Counted from the first letter of the stretch, positions 15,547 to 24,730 are shown. The stretch: 34,329 bases of DNA from an uncultured Clostridia bacterium (GCA_947630075.1 CANRGF010000004.1:1-34329); one strand, 5' to 3'. A program made the numbers and translations. The notes: a model not told the origin generated them from the letters alone.

Positions 15547-16221
15547 ATGGGACAAAAAGTTAATCCAAACAGTTTAAGACTTGGCACAATTAGAACTTGG
15601 AACTCTTTTTGGTATGCCGATAAAAAGAATATCGCCAAAAACATTAAGGAAGATGACACTCTCCGTAAATTCGTCCTTAAAGAGTATAAAAATTGCGCAA
15701 TTTCAAATGTGTTGATTGAGCGCTCTGGCGATAGCGTAACAATTTCAATTTCCACTGCAAAACCGGGCGTTTTAATTGGTCAAAAGGGTGCAGGTGTTGA
15801 AAATCTAAAGAAGAGCATCGAAAAATTAAGCGATGCTAAAAAGGTTAATGTAAACATCGTTGAGGTGAAAAACCCAGATTTGGATGCAAGATTGGTGGCT
15901 GAGGGCATCGCTAGTCAATTAGAAAAGCGTGCTCAATATAGACGCGTTATGAAGTCTGCCATTCAAAAAGTTATGCGTGCAGGTGCTGTGGGAGTTAAAG
16001 TTATGATTTCTGGTCGTCTTGATGGCGCAGAAATTGCTCGCAGTGTGCATGACCATGACGGAAGCTTGCCTCTTCAAACAATCCGCGCTAACATCGACTA
16101 TGCAAATCTTGAAGCACACACAACTTATGGCGTTTTAGGCGTTAAGGTGTGGATTTATAAGGGTGAAATCTTGGGCAAAGTTTCTCAAAGTTCGGTAAAC
16201 CACAAGAAAGGAGATAACTAA
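15547..16221 (+). CDS. rpsC: 30S ribosomal protein S3
   Basis: 224 residues. S3 guards the mRNA entry site. [13 protein letters not shown], the KH-domain loop [14 protein letters not shown] (about 74-87) and the C-terminal [30 protein letters not shown] and [13 protein letters not shown] are present. The C-terminal tail after KGE is short. It starts 4 nt after the rplV stop. Confidence 0.98.
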   Translation: MGQKVNPNSLRLGTIRTWNSFWYADKKNIAKNIKEDDTLRKFVLKEYKNCAISNVLIERSGDSVTISISTAKPGVLIGQKGAGVENLKKSIEKLSDAKKVNVNIVEVKNPDLDARLVAEGIASQLEKRAQYRRVMKSAIQKVMRAGAVGVKVMISGRLDGAEIARSVHDHDGSLPLQTIRANIDYANLEAHTTYGVLGVKVWIYKGEILGKVSQSSVNHKKGDN

Positions 16222-16223
16222 TT

Positions 16224-16661
16224 ATGGCAATGCTACTACCTAAAAGAGAAAAGAGAAGAAAGCAATTCCGCGGACGTATGACCGGAAGAGCTTTACGCAA
16301 TAACACTGTTACTTATGGAGATTTTGGTTTGCAAGCCACCGAACCTTGCTGGATAACCCCAAATCAACTAGAAGCAGCCCGTGTTGCCGTAAATAGATAT
16401 ATGAAGCGTGGCGGCAAGTTGTGGATAAAAGTTTTCCCACACAAGCCAATCACCAAAAAGCCAGCCGACACTCGTATGGGTAGCGGTAAAGGCGCACAGA
16501 GTGGCCATGTTGCAGTGGTTAAGCGCGATGCAATAATCATTGAAGTTAGTGGCCCAACTGAGGAAGCGTGCCTTGAAAGTCTAAGGCTAGCCTCTCACAA
16601 ACTACCTTGCAAAACTAGAATAGTTCGCAAGGAAAAAGGCGGTGAAAACAATGAAGAATAA
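16224..16661 (+). CDS. rplP: 50S ribosomal protein L16
   Basis: 145 residues. L16 helps position A-site t[46 protein letters not shown] and the arginine-bearing KLPCKTRIV are recognisable. It overlaps the start of rpmC by 11 nt, which argues for coupled translation. Confidence 0.98.
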   Translation: MAMLLPKREKRRKQFRGRMTGRALRNNTVTYGDFGLQATEPCWITPNQLEAARVAVNRYMKRGGKLWIKVFPHKPITKKPADTRMGSGKGAQSGHVAVVKRDAIIIEVSGPTEEACLESLRLASHKLPCKTRIVRKEKGGENNEE

Positions 16662-16851
16662 CTATAAAGATATGACCATGAAAGAACTTGTAGCAGAGGA
16701 AAACAAACTTAGGAGCGAATTGTTTAACTTAACTTTCCAAAACAAAGTTGGTCAGTTGCAAGACACATCTAGAATTAGAATTGTTAAGAAAAACATCGCA
16801 CGCGTTAAAACCGAATTAAAGCAAAAAGAATCTGCTGGAGCAAAGGAGTAG
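16651..16851 (+). CDS. rpmC: 50S ribosomal protein L29
   Basis: 66 residues from the ATG at 16651. L29 lies beside L23 at the tunnel exit. [24 protein letters not shown] and [16 protein letters not shown] match the two-helix family. A GTG at 16642 is also in frame, but the ATG has GGCGGTG at good spacing and gives the usual N-terminus. The gene begins inside rplP. Confidence 0.95.
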   Translation: MKNNYKDMTMKELVAEENKLRSELFNLTFQNKVGQLQDTSRIRIVKKNIARVKTELKQKESAGAKE

Positions 16852-16855
16852 TGTT

Positions 16856-17116
16856 ATGGAAGAAAAGAAAGTAAACCGCAGAACAATTCAAGGAGTTGTT
16901 GTTTCTGATAAGATGAACAAAACCATCACCGTTTTGGTTACAGGCAAGAAAAAACACCCTATTTATAAGAAATATGTAACTTTCACAAAGAAATATAAGG
17001 CTCACGACGAAAAAGAAGAAGCAAAAGTTGGCGACACTGTGCTTATCCAAGAAACTCGCCCACTTAGCAAAGACAAGTATTTTAGGCTTCTCAGCATCGT
17101 CGAGAGGGCTAAGTAG
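16856..17116 (+). CDS. rpsQ: 30S ribosomal protein S17
   Basis: 86 residues. S17 is a primary 16S rRNA binder with an OB fold. [40 protein letters not shown] and [20 protein letters not shown] are the standard segments. It lies 4 nt after rpmC. Confidence 0.98.
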   Translation: MEEKKVNRRTIQGVVVSDKMNKTITVLVTGKKKHPIYKKYVTFTKKYKAHDEKEEAKVGDTVLIQETRPLSKDKYFRLLSIVERAK

Positions 17117-17124
17117 GAGGTAAT

Positions 17125-17493
17125 ATGATTCAACCATTATCTACATTAAATGTGGCAGACAACTCTGGCGCAAAAAAAATCATGTGCATCCGTTGCTTAG
17201 GCGGAAGCCTTAGAAAATTTGCAAGTGTTGGCGATGTCATAGTTGCCTCAGTGAAAAAGGCAGACCCAGATGGCAAGGTGAAAAAGGGTGATGTTGTTAT
17301 GGCTGTTATCGTTCGCACCAAAAAGGGCGTGCAACGCACAGACGGAAGTTCAATTAAGTTTGACGATAACGCAGCAGTAATCATCGATAAGCAAAAAGCA
17401 CCAAGAGGCACTCGTGTGTTTGGGCCTATCGCAAGAGAACTTCGTGCTAAGGGATTTACTCAAATAATCTCGCTAGCGCCAGAAGTGTTATAG
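17125..17493 (+). CDS. rplN: 50S ribosomal protein L14
   Basis: 122 residues. L14 contacts the 30S subunit and the silencing factor Rsf[46 protein letters not shown] and [13 protein letters not shown] are present. TAGGAGGT at the rpsQ stop serves as the ribosome binding site. Confidence 0.98.
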   Translation: MIQPLSTLNVADNSGAKKIMCIRCLGGSLRKFASVGDVIVASVKKADPDGKVKKGDVVMAVIVRTKKGVQRTDGSSIKFDDNAAVIIDKQKAPRGTRVFGPIARELRAKGFTQIISLAPEVL

Positions 17494-17502
17494 GAGGGCA
17501 AA

Positions 17503-18087
17503 ATGAAATTTAATGTTAAAAAAGGCGATAACGTCCTTGTGTTATCAGGCAAAGATAAAGGAAAACAAGGCGAAGTGCTTGAATTAGACAGAGAAAATAG
17601 GCGTGTTAAAGTGGCTAATGTCAACATTCAAGCGCATCACAAGAAACCAAGAAACAAAGACGATAAAGGTGGCATCTTAAAAACTGAAGGTGCTATCGAC
17701 ATCAGCAATGTTCAGGTTGTTTGCCCAACTTGCAAAAAGGCAACTCGCGTGGCTCATTCACTTGTGGATGGGAAAAGTGTTCGAGTTTGCAAAAAGTGCG
17801 GGGCAAGCTTAGATGTGGCAAAAAAGGCTGTGAAGAAAGCTTCTTCAAAGCCAAAGGCTGAAAAAGTTGAAAAGCCAGCAGAGGTTAAGCTTGCTAAGGC
17901 TGAAAAGCCAGCAACAAAGCCTGCCACTAAGCCTACCGCAACCGCAGCAAAACCTGCCACAAAGGCAGTAAAGCCGGCAGAAAAAAAGGCTGAAAAGCCA
18001 GCAGAAAAACCTGCCACAAAATCAGAAAAATCTACCACCAAAACCAGCAAGCCAGCCGATAAAAAGTCGGTAAAGGCAAAGGCGTAA
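17503..18087 (+). CDS. rplX: 50S ribosomal protein L24 with a long Lys/Ala/Pro-rich C-terminal tail
   Basis: 194 residues against a usual 100-110. The normal protein is residues 1-105: a KOW motif (KKGDNVLVLSGKDKGKQGEV), QAHHKKPRNK and a Cys pair each in CPTC and CKKC, a possible zinc ribbon. L24 starts 50S assembly and sits near the tunnel exit. From about 106 to the end the chain is low complexity, with repeats such as EKPA, TKPA and KPATK built mostly of Lys, Ala, Pro, Thr and Glu, like histone H1-type or translocon-linker tails. It is in one frame with no sign of assembly error and has normal flanks. The tail is probably disordered; its role is unknown. Confidence 0.95.
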   Translation: MKFNVKKGDNVLVLSGKDKGKQGEVLELDRENRRVKVANVNIQAHHKKPRNKDDKGGILKTEGAIDISNVQVVCPTCKKATRVAHSLVDGKSVRVCKKCGASLDVAKKAVKKASSKPKAEKVEKPAEVKLAKAEKPATKPATKPTATAAKPATKAVKPAEKKAEKPAEKPATKSEKSTTKTSKPADKKSVKAKA

Positions 18088-18097
18088 GGAGTGAAGT

Positions 18098-18655
18098 ATG
18101 GAAAAAGAAATAAATAGAAGACACAAATTCTACAACGAAGTGGTTAGAAAGAGCCTTCAAGAGAAGTTTGGCTATAAAAATGTGATGGAAATCCCAAAGA
18201 TGGAAAAAATCGTTTTGTCCCTTCGCTTGGGCAAAGAGAAGGACAATGCCAAAAGTTTCAATGCAGCAATTGATGAATTAACTTTGATTGCTGGTCAAAA
18301 GGCAGTTATAACCACGGCTAAAAAGTCTGTTGCAAACTTCAAACTTCGCCAAGGTCAAAAAATTGGTGCAAAAGTAACATTGCGTGGCGAAAAAATGTAT
18401 GAATTTTTCGATAGATTAATCTCTGTGGCTCTTCCAAGAGTGAGAGATTTCCAGGGTTTAAGCACCACATCGTTTGATGGCAGAGGAAATTATAGTTTTG
18501 GTGTGAAAGAGCAAATGATATTCCCAGAAATTGTTTACGACAAAATCGTGTCAGTTCACGGGTTTGACATTATGATTATCACCACAGCCAAAACCAATGC
18601 AGAAGCGCTTGAACTTTTAAGGTTAATGGGCGTTCCATTTAAGAAGGTTAAATAG
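18098..18655 (+). CDS. rplE: 50S ribosomal protein L5
   Basis: 185 residues. L5 binds 5S rRNA in the central protuberance. [68 protein letters not shown] and [23 protein letters not shown] are family segments. Its TAG stop is part of the TAGGAG in front of rpsN. Confidence 0.97.
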   Translation: MEKEINRRHKFYNEVVRKSLQEKFGYKNVMEIPKMEKIVLSLRLGKEKDNAKSFNAAIDELTLIAGQKAVITTAKKSVANFKLRQGQKIGAKVTLRGEKMYEFFDRLISVALPRVRDFQGLSTTSFDGRGNYSFGVKEQMIFPEIVYDKIVSVHGFDIMIITTAKTNAEALELLRLMGVPFKKVK

Positions 18656-18663
18656 GAGTTATT

Positions 18664-18823
18664 ATAGCAAAAGCCTCAAAAGTTTAAAACTCGTGAATAC
18701 ACGAGATGCTCTATTTGCGGTCGTCCTCACGCCGTGCTTAAAAAGTATGGAATTTGCAGAATATGTTTTAGAAACTTGGCTAGCAAGGGAGAGATCCCTG
18801 GCGTTAAAAAGGCAAGTTGGTAA
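18664..18823 (+). CDS. rpsN: 30S ribosomal protein S14, zinc type, with a disrupted 5' end
   Basis: The frame ending at TAA 18821-18823 encodes the conserved part of type-Z S14 (51 codons from 18668): [12 protein letters not shown], then CSICGRPH and [22 protein letters not shown], with the four zinc cysteines. An in-frame TAG (18665-18667) lies just before it and no ATG, GTG or TTG is available upstream. A well-placed GGAG (18655-18658) is followed not by ATG but by ATA GCA AAA GCC TCA AAA GTT TAA, one frame away. About 10 N-terminal residues are missing against the usual 61. An assembly error or small deletion is most likely; a recoded or non-canonical start cannot be excluded. S14 is essential, so either this copy works or another exists. 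Confidence 0.85.
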
Positions 18824-18835
18824 AAGGAGGAGTTT

Positions 18836-19231
18836 ATGTTTATAGATCCAATCGCAGATATGCTAACTCGCATTCGCAATGCAAATATGAGCAGGCACGA
18901 GAGTGTGCTTGTGCCAGAGAGCAAAACAAAATCCGCAATCGCTCAAATTCTAAAAGAAGAGGGCTATATTGTGGATTATAAATCTGTTGAGGCAGAAGGC
19001 ATGAAAATGCTTGAAATCACTTTGAAATATGGTCCAAATGGCGAAAAGGTTATTCAAGGGCTTAAAAGAATAAGCAAACCAGGTCTTAGAATTTACGCCA
19101 ACGCAGACCAACTTCCAAAGGTTTTAAACGGCTTAGGCATAGCAATAATTTCAACAAGCAAAGGTATTGTTACCGATAAAAACGCACGCAAATTAAACTT
19201 AGGCGGTGAAGTTATCGCCTATGTGTGGTAG
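18836..19231 (+). CDS. rpsH: 30S ribosomal protein S8
   Basis: 131 residues. S8 organises the central domain of 16S rRNA and, in Escherichia coli, represses the spc operon. [32 protein letters not shown] and [18 protein letters not shown] with the usual C-terminus GGEVIAYVW are intact. AAAGGAGGAG precedes the ATG. Confidence 0.98.
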   Translation: MFIDPIADMLTRIRNANMSRHESVLVPESKTKSAIAQILKEEGYIVDYKSVEAEGMKMLEITLKYGPNGEKVIQGLKRISKPGLRIYANADQLPKVLNGLGIAIISTSKGIVTDKNARKLNLGGEVIAYVW

Positions 19232-19241
19232 GAGGTGAAAT

Positions 19242-19790
19242 ATGTCGAGAATTGGAAAATTAGCGATAACCATTCCTGCTGGCGTAACAGTTGAAGTGAA
19301 AGACAATTTGGTAACAGTTAAAGGCCCTAAGGGCACGCTTAGTCAAGACTATTCTAAGAATGTTACAGTTGAAGTGAAAGACGGCGCTGTGCATGTTATA
19401 AGAAACGATGAGTCAACAGATAGCAATGCAAAGCAAGGCCTTTATCGTCAACTTATTCACAACATGGTTGTTGGAGTTAAAGACGGGTTCAAAAAATCTT
19501 TAACTGTCAAGGGTGTTGGTTACAAATTGAATAAGCAGGGCAAAAAACTCGTTTTAAGCCTTGGTTATAGCCACCCAATCGAATTTGAAGAGGTTGAAGG
19601 CGTAACATTTGAAATTCCAGACAACAACACAATCATAGTTAATGGTGCAGACAAACAGCTTGTGGGCGAAGTTGCAGCAAAACTAAAAGCGTTGCGTCCG
19701 GTTGAGCCTTATCATGGTTATGGCATTCGTTACACAGGCGAAACAGTTATAATGAAAGCAGGCAAATCTGCTGGTAAGAAGAAAAAGTAG
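19242..19790 (+). CDS. rplF: 50S ribosomal protein L6
   Basis: 182 residues. L6 sits near the factor-binding site. MSRIGKLAITIPAGV, the two repeated L6 domains and the C-terminal LRPVEPYHGYGIRYTGE are present. It begins 10 nt after rpsH with TAGGAGGTG as ribosome binding site. Confidence 0.98.
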   Translation: MSRIGKLAITIPAGVTVEVKDNLVTVKGPKGTLSQDYSKNVTVEVKDGAVHVIRNDESTDSNAKQGLYRQLIHNMVVGVKDGFKKSLTVKGVGYKLNKQGKKLVLSLGYSHPIEFEEVEGVTFEIPDNNTIIVNGADKQLVGEVAAKLKALRPVEPYHGYGIRYTGETVIMKAGKSAGKKKK

Positions 19791-19800
19791 GAGATAGGTT

Positions 19801-20169
19801 ATGATTAATAAGATAAACAAAAATAACGAGCGTGTTAAGCGTCATATTAGATTGCGTCATCACCTTTCTGGCACGAGTGAGCGTCCTCGCTTTTGTGTTT
19901 ACAAGAGTTTAAATCATATCTATGCTCAAATTATAGATGACGAAAGCAAAACAACCCTTGTTGCTTGCAGCACCACGCAAAAGGACATCAAAGAGAAAGT
20001 TAAAGATATGACAAACAAAGAGCAAGCCCGATATGTTGGAGAGCAAATTGGCAAGCTCGCTTTAAAGAAAAAGATTAAAACTGTTGTGTTTGATAGGGGT
20101 GGATACCTATACACAGGCAGAGTTAAAGAATTGGCCGATGGCGCAAGAGCCGCAGGCTTGGAATTTTAA
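19801..20169 (+). CDS. rplR: 50S ribosomal protein L18
   Basis: 122 residues. L18 binds 5S rRNA with L5. RVKRHIRLRHHLSGTSERPRFCVYKSLNHIYAQIIDD, the 3' motif VVFDRGGYLYTGRVKELADGARAAGLEF and normal length identify it. Confidence 0.98.
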   Translation: MINKINKNNERVKRHIRLRHHLSGTSERPRFCVYKSLNHIYAQIIDDESKTTLVACSTTQKDIKEKVKDMTNKEQARYVGEQIGKLALKKKIKTVVFDRGGYLYTGRVKELADGARAAGLEF

Positions 20170-20178
20170 GGAGAGATT

Positions 20179-20700
20179 ATGGCACAACAACAAAAACGAG
20201 AATTTAGAAAACCAAGAGTTGAAGAAAAGGACGAATTTGAGAAGAAAATGCTCAATGTCCGCAGGGTTGCCAAGGTTGTTAAAGGCGGCCGCACAATGCG
20301 TTTTTCCGCTCTTGTTGTGGTTGGAGATAAAAAGGGTAGAGTTGGAATGGGCGTTGCCAAGGCAGCAGAAGTTCCAGCCGCTATTGATAAGGCCACAAAA
20401 TCAGCCAAAAAAGCTCTTATCACTGTGCCTGTGATTGACGGCACAATTCCTCATGAAACTGTGGGCAAATTTGCTAAAACTAGCGTTAAGATGCTTCCAT
20501 CAAAGCGCGGTTCTGGTTTAATTGCCGGCGGTGCAGCAAGAACAGTTTTCGAGTTGGCAGGTTTCACAGATATCACTGCAAAGATTTATGGTTCAACCGA
20601 CAAAATCAATGTGGTTAGAGCCACTCTTAATGGTCTTAAGGGATTGAGGACTAAAGAACAAGTTGCCTTGCTTCGTGGCAAGTCAGTTGAGGAAATTTAA
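20179..20700 (+). CDS. rpsE: 30S ribosomal protein S5
   Basis: 173 residues. S5 lies at the mRNA entry channel and influences decoding accuracy. VRRVAKVVKGGRTMRFSALVVVGD, GRVGMGVAKAAEVPAAIDKA and the second domain KRGSGLIAGGAARTVFELAG are clear. Its stop codon is adjacent to GGAGGG for rpmD. Confidence 0.98.
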   Translation: MAQQQKREFRKPRVEEKDEFEKKMLNVRRVAKVVKGGRTMRFSALVVVGDKKGRVGMGVAKAAEVPAAIDKATKSAKKALITVPVIDGTIPHETVGKFAKTSVKMLPSKRGSGLIAGGAARTVFELAGFTDITAKIYGSTDKINVVRATLNGLKGLRTKEQVALLRGKSVEEI

Positions 20701-20710
20701 GGAGGGCAAA

Positions 20711-20905
20711 ATGGCAAAGAAACAAGAAAAAACACTTAAAGTAACTTTGATTAAAAGCCCAATCGGGTTTAATAAAGCCCAATCCAAAATTGTTGAGGCG
20801 CTTGGCTTTAAAAAACTTAATGAAACTCGCATTTTGCCAGACAATGCAAGTGTGAGAGGCAGCATTTTTAAAATAAAACACTTGTTAAAAGTGGAAGAGG
20901 CTTAG
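20711..20905 (+). CDS. rpmD: 50S ribosomal protein L30
   Basis: 64 residues. LKVTLIKSPIGFNKAQSKIVEALGFKKLNETRILPDN is the family core. The ATG at 20711 has GGAGGG directly upstream. The frame is open further back into rpsE, but those residues are unrelated. Confidence 0.97.
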   Translation: MAKKQEKTLKVTLIKSPIGFNKAQSKIVEALGFKKLNETRILPDNASVRGSIFKIKHLLKVEEA

Positions 20906-20914
20906 GAGGGGAGT

Positions 20915-21361
20915 ATGTATATTCACGATTTGAAAAACGCCGAAGGCGAAAAACAATCTAAGAAAAGATTGGGCAGAGGCATAGGCAGTGGCATAGGCAA
21001 AACTTCAGGCAAAGGCCATAAGGGTCAAAACGCTCGCTCAGGCGGTGGCGTTCGCCCAGGCTTTGAAGGTGGTCAAAACCCTCTATATAGGCGTATCCCA
21101 TCAAAGGGTTTTAGCAATGCCAAATTTAAAAAAGTCTATTCAACTGTTAATGTTGCAGATTTAAATAGATTTGAAGCAAACGCAGAGGTTGACGCAATCA
21201 GCCTTCTAGAAATAGGCATTCTTTCAAAAATTGAGAAAGATGGCGTTAAAATTTTGGGCAATGGTGAATTGAAAGTTGCTCTTAAAGTGAAAGCAAACAA
21301 ATTCACAAATTCGGCAAAGGAGAAAATTACCGCAGTTGGTGGAACAGTTGAGGAGGCATAA
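20915..21361 (+). CDS. rplO: 50S ribosomal protein L15
   Basis: 148 residues. L15 is a late 50S assembly protein. The basic, glycine-rich N-terminus ([38 protein letters not shown]) is split here only by my shortening and is fully typical, as is [11 protein letters not shown]. Its TAA overlaps the secY ATG by one base. Confidence 0.97.
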   Translation: MYIHDLKNAEGEKQSKKRLGRGIGSGIGKTSGKGHKGQNARSGGGVRPGFEGGQNPLYRRIPSKGFSNAKFKKVYSTVNVADLNRFEANAEVDAISLLEIGILSKIEKDGVKILGNGELKVALKVKANKFTNSAKEKITAVGGTVEEA

Positions 21362-22680
21362 TGTTTAAAACGCTTAAAGACGCCTTTAAAATCAAAGAGG
21401 TTAGAAACAAACTGCTTTTAACACTTGCACTGTTGTTTGTTTATCGCCTCGGGTGCTGGTTGCCAATCCCCGGCATAGATAAGTCCGCACTTGGCTTCGC
21501 CACAACCGACACAAACACTTTCTTGGGCTTGTTGTCTGCTGTGAGCGGTGGTGCGCTTTCTCAGGGCTCATTTTTGGCACTTGGCGTTTCGCCATATATC
21601 ACCGCTTCGATTATCATTCAACTCTTAGCGGCAGTTATTCCAAGTTGGCAAAGGCTTTCAAAAGAGGGTGCAGATGGTCAGCGCAAGATTAGCAAATACA
21701 CTAAGATTGCGGCCTTAATCATATCTCTTGCGCAAGCAATAGGCATTGCGGTCGGGTTTGGCACAGTTGCCGGTGGCACGCAGTTAGATCTATTCTTCGG
21801 CAAAGAATATTTATGTTATTCATTCATTGTGCTTATGTTGGTGGCTGGGTCAATGTTCACCGTTTGGTTGGGCGAAAAAATCACAGAAATCGGCATTGGC
21901 AACGGCATGAGCCTATTAATATTTGTCGGCATTTTGTCTAGTTTTGCAAACGCTATTATGAACAATTTTAGAACCATCTTTAGAGGTGGCGAAGAAGTGC
22001 AAACCGCCGTTTGGCAGTTGGTGATGTTCTTAATCGTGTTGATTGCAATCTTTGCACTTGTTGTGTTTGTTGACGGAGGCGAAAGGCGTGTTGGCGTGCA
22101 ATATGCAAAGCAAATGAAGGGCAGAAAGATGTATGGCGGTCAATCCACTTATATTCCAATTAGGGTTAACGCCAACGGAGTTATGCCAATCATCTTCGCA
22201 AACGCAATTCTCACCTTCCCACAAATGCTCATGAGCATTGTTGCTCCTAATAGCAATAATGGTTTCATTAGATGGTGGAATAATTGGCTAGGCACAGGCA
22301 CTTGGGTTTATGCAATAGTTATGTCGCTTTTGATTTTGGCTTTTGCTTACTTCTACACAATGATCAGTTTCGACACGGACGATATTGCTCGCAATATCCA
22401 GCAAAATGGTGGTTTTATCCAAGGCATACGCCCGGGCAAACCTACTAGCCAATATCTAAATAGCATCAATAAAAAAATCACACTATTTGGTGCAATATTC
22501 CTTGCGTTTATGGCACTTATCCCAACATTGTTGTTCTCAAGCGACCTAATCGGGCACGCTGGCTTAACCTCAGCCTTCACGGCAACAGGTATGCTAATCG
22601 TTGTTTCGGTTGCACTTGAATTTGATAAGCAGTTGGAAGCGCAAATGATGATGCGCAATTATAGAGGGTTTTTAAAGTAG
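21361..22680 (+). CDS. secY: Preprotein translocase channel subunit SecY
   Basis: 439 residues with about ten membrane segments. SecY forms the protein-export pore with SecE and SecG. The N-terminal RLGCWLPIPGID, GVSPYITASIIIQLLA, the ribosome- and SecA-binding loop QYAKQMKGRKMYGGQSTYIPIRVNANGVMPIIFA and the C-terminal MMRNYRGFLK are present, the pieces being quoted in order. It is translationally coupled to rplO (TAATG) and is followed by adk, the standard order. Confidence 0.98.
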   Translation: MFKTLKDAFKIKEVRNKLLLTLALLFVYRLGCWLPIPGIDKSALGFATTDTNTFLGLLSAVSGGALSQGSFLALGVSPYITASIIIQLLAAVIPSWQRLSKEGADGQRKISKYTKIAALIISLAQAIGIAVGFGTVAGGTQLDLFFGKEYLCYSFIVLMLVAGSMFTVWLGEKITEIGIGNGMSLLIFVGILSSFANAIMNNFRTIFRGGEEVQTAVWQLVMFLIVLIAIFALVVFVDGGERRVGVQYAKQMKGRKMYGGQSTYIPIRVNANGVMPIIFANAILTFPQMLMSIVAPNSNNGFIRWWNNWLGTGTWVYAIVMSLLILAFAYFYTMISFDTDDIARNIQQNGGFIQGIRPGKPTSQYLNSINKKITLFGAIFLAFMALIPTLLFSSDLIGHAGLTSAFTATGMLIVVSVALEFDKQLEAQMMMRNYRGFLK

Positions 22681-22690
22681 GGGTTAAATA

Positions 22691-23323
22691 ATGAATATTG
22701 TTCTTCTAGGTATTCAAGGTTCGGGCAAGGGCACTCTTGTGGCGAGCCTTGAAAAAGAACTTGAATTTGACTTGATTTCAACGGGGCAGCTTTTGCGAGA
22801 TGAAGTTGCCACAGGCTCGGCTCTCGGCAAACATATTAAAGAAGTTCAAACGAGTGGCAACTTGGTTGAACTAGACACAGTGCTTAAAACCATTCAAAAA
22901 AAGTTGAAAACCAGTAAAAGACAAAACTATGTGTTTGACGGCTTTCCAAGGAATTTGGAGCAGGCAAGGGAAATGGAAAAGATTTGCGATGTGGATTTAG
23001 TGGTGTATCTAAATCTCACGCAAGAAGTTGCCTTAAAACGCCTATTAAATAGGCTCACTTGCTCAAAATGTGGCAATGTGTTTAGCAAACTTAGAGTTAA
23101 ATCAAATGTTTGCCCAATTTGCAAAGGCAAGTTGGAGCAGCGCCTAGACGACACCCCAGAAGGCATAGCTAAACGCTTTGAAGAATATTTCAGGCAAACT
23201 CATCCACTAATTGAGTTTTATAGAGCAAAACATTTATTAATCAAAGTTGACGCAGACCGCTCGCCAGACAAGGTGGCGGAAGATGTTATGAGGGCAATAA
23301 ATGAACATAACAATAAAAAATAG
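22691..23323 (+). CDS. adk: Adenylate kinase, zinc-binding LID form
   Basis: 210 residues. The enzyme interconverts ATP+AMP and 2 ADP. The P-loop reads GIQGSGKGT (7-15) where many members have GPPGAGKGT, and the following residues are LVAS, not the usual QA. DGFPRNLEQA and the LID Cys pairs CSKCGNVF and CPICKGKL, followed by RLDD, identify the Gram-positive zinc-type enzyme. The C-terminal 23 nt overlap map in another frame. Confidence 0.95.
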   Translation: MNIVLLGIQGSGKGTLVASLEKELEFDLISTGQLLRDEVATGSALGKHIKEVQTSGNLVELDTVLKTIQKKLKTSKRQNYVFDGFPRNLEQAREMEKICDVDLVVYLNLTQEVALKRLLNRLTCSKCGNVFSKLRVKSNVCPICKGKLEQRLDDTPEGIAKRFEEYFRQTHPLIEFYRAKHLLIKVDADRSPDKVAEDVMRAINEHNNKK

Positions 23324-24047
23324 CGAACAGATAGGAAAAATGCGCAAAGCCGGCAAGATTTTAAGTGATTGCTTAAAAATGTTGGAAGAGCACATCTTCC
23401 CCGGCCAAACCAGTTTGCGCCTTAACGATTTGGCTTATAAATTCATAATTTCACAAGGCGCAAAACCTTCCTTCTTGCATTATGAGGGATTTCCATTCAC
23501 AATCTGCGCAAGTGTAAACGAACAGGTTGTGCACGGATTTTGCTCAAATGTTCCTCTAAAAGAAGGGGACATAATCAGCATTGATTGTGGAGTGATTTGG
23601 GAAGGATATCACAGCGATGCGGCAAGGACATTTCCTGTGGGAAATGTATCGCTAGAAAAAACAAAACTAATTGAAGCCACAAAGCAAAGTTTCTTTGCAG
23701 GCATTGAAGGCATCAAAGCGGGTTCAAGGCTGGGGCACATCAGCCATCGCGTGCAAGTTTATCTGGAAGAGCGCGGTTATGGTGTGGTGAGAGAGCTCAC
23801 CGGCCATGGTGTGGGCGAAGACCTGCACGAAGACCCACTCGTGCCAAACTATGGCAATTACAACTCTGGCATCGTGCTTCAAGAGGGTATGACAATCGCT
23901 GTTGAGCCTATGTCCACAATGGGCAAAAGGGCGGTGTATTTGGAAAATAATGATTGGACTGTAACCACAGTTGACCATCAGCCAAGTGCACATTATGAAA
24001 ACACCATTTTAATCACAAAAGATGGTGTGGAAATTCTTAGTTTATAG
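23301..24047 (+). CDS. map: Methionine aminopeptidase, type I
   Basis: 248 residues. It removes the initiator methionine from new proteins. The metal ligands are in DCGVIWEGYHSDAARTF, GHGVGEDLHEDP, EPMSTMG and YENTILIT. The ATG overlaps the end of adk by 23 nt, with GAGGG upstream inside adk. Confidence 0.97.
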   Translation: MNITIKNSEQIGKMRKAGKILSDCLKMLEEHIFPGQTSLRLNDLAYKFIISQGAKPSFLHYEGFPFTICASVNEQVVHGFCSNVPLKEGDIISIDCGVIWEGYHSDAARTFPVGNVSLEKTKLIEATKQSFFAGIEGIKAGSRLGHISHRVQVYLEERGYGVVRELTGHGVGEDLHEDPLVPNYGNYNSGIVLQEGMTIAVEPMSTMGKRAVYLENNDWTVTTVDHQPSAHYENTILITKDGVEILSL

Positions 24048-24054
24048 GAGTGTT

Positions 24055-24321
24055 ATGGAAACGAATTTTGCCGTTGGAGATGTGGTAAAACCTATTCTTG
24101 GACACAACAAAAATAGATTATTTTTAGTGGTTTCTATTGACAAAAATAATTATCTTGCTATAATAGATGGTAAGGCACGAAAAAAGGATAATCCAAAGCG
24201 CAAAAATCCAAAACACGTTGAATTTGTGGCACATAGTGACGAGTTGATTGAAAAGTATAATTCTTCCACCGTTACTAGCACCGAAATCTACAATCTATTA
24301 AAAGGTTTTAATAAGGAGTAA
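24055..24321 (+). CDS. KOW-domain RNA-binding protein
   Basis: 88 residues from the ATG at 24055, preceded by TAGGAG. The N-terminal [25 protein letters not shown] is a KOW/L14e-like beta fold, followed by a basic stretch ([18 protein letters not shown]) and a helical end. A small KOW gene between map and infA is common in clostridia, and the neighbours suggest a ribosome- or rRNA-linked role. The exact function is unknown. An in-frame upstream ATG at 24022 lies inside map and is rejected. Confidence 0.9.
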   Translation: METNFAVGDVVKPILGHNKNRLFLVVSIDKNNYLAIIDGKARKKDNPKRKNPKHVEFVAHSDELIEKYNSSTVTSTEIYNLLKGFNKE

Positions 24322-24323
24322 GA

Positions 24324-24545
24324 ATGTCGAAAAAAGATGTTATCGAAGCCGAAGGTGAAGTCGTTGAAGTTTTGGGCAACACAAATTTTAGAGTTAAAAT
24401 TATGAATAATCACCTCATCACCGTGTATATCTCAGGCAAGTTGCGCACAAACAATATCCGCATTTTGGTTGGAGATAAAGTTAAGGTTGAGATGAGCCCG
24501 TATGACTTAACAAAGGGCAGAATCGTTTGGCGAGATAAAAACTAA
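24324..24545 (+). CDS. infA: Translation initiation factor IF-1
   Basis: 73 residues. IF-1 blocks the A site during initiation. [23 protein letters not shown], the OB-fold end [21 protein letters not shown] and normal length are diagnostic. It begins 2 nt after the KOW gene with AAGGAG upstream. Confidence 0.98.
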   Translation: MSKKDVIEAEGEVVEVLGNTNFRVKIMNNHLITVYISGKLRTNNIRILVGDKVKVEMSPYDLTKGRIVWRDKN

Positions 24546-24566
24546 TTTATTAATAAGGAGAAAAAA

Positions 24567-24680
24567 ATGAAAGTTAGACCATCAGTTAAACCTATGTGCG
24601 ACAAATGCAAGGTAATTAAGCGTAACGGCCGAGTTATGGTTATTTGCGTTAATCCTAAGCATAAGCAACGCCAAGGCTAA
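24567..24680 (+). CDS. rpmJ: 50S ribosomal protein L36
   Basis: 37 residues: [19 protein letters not shown], then [18 protein letters not shown]. The zinc ligands Cys11, Cys14, Cys27 and His32 mark the C+ form. The standard position is between infA and rpsM. TAAGGAG lies 6 nt before the ATG. Confidence 0.98.
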   Translation: MKVRPSVKPMCDKCKVIKRNGRVMVICVNPKHKQRQG

Positions 24681-24698
24681 GATTAATTTTGAAAATTG

Positions 24699-24730
24699 GC
24701 ACAATGTCTCGCGGCATTTTGGCATTGTGT
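24699..24730 (+). promoter_or_regulatory. Hairpin between rpmJ and rpsM
   Basis: CACAATG (24700-24706) pairs perfectly with CATTGTG (24723-24729) across a 16-nt loop. The 79-nt gap is much longer than others in the operon. It lacks the T-tract of a terminator directly after the stem, so it could be an attenuator, a processing site or a protein-binding site for the alpha operon. Confidence 0.45.

Noticed and set aside
18664-18687. Programmed +1 frameshift at GTT TAA in rpsN, like prfB
   Set aside because: There is no stimulatory Shine-Dalgarno-like element, and it would still need an ATA start; assembly error or deletion is simpler.
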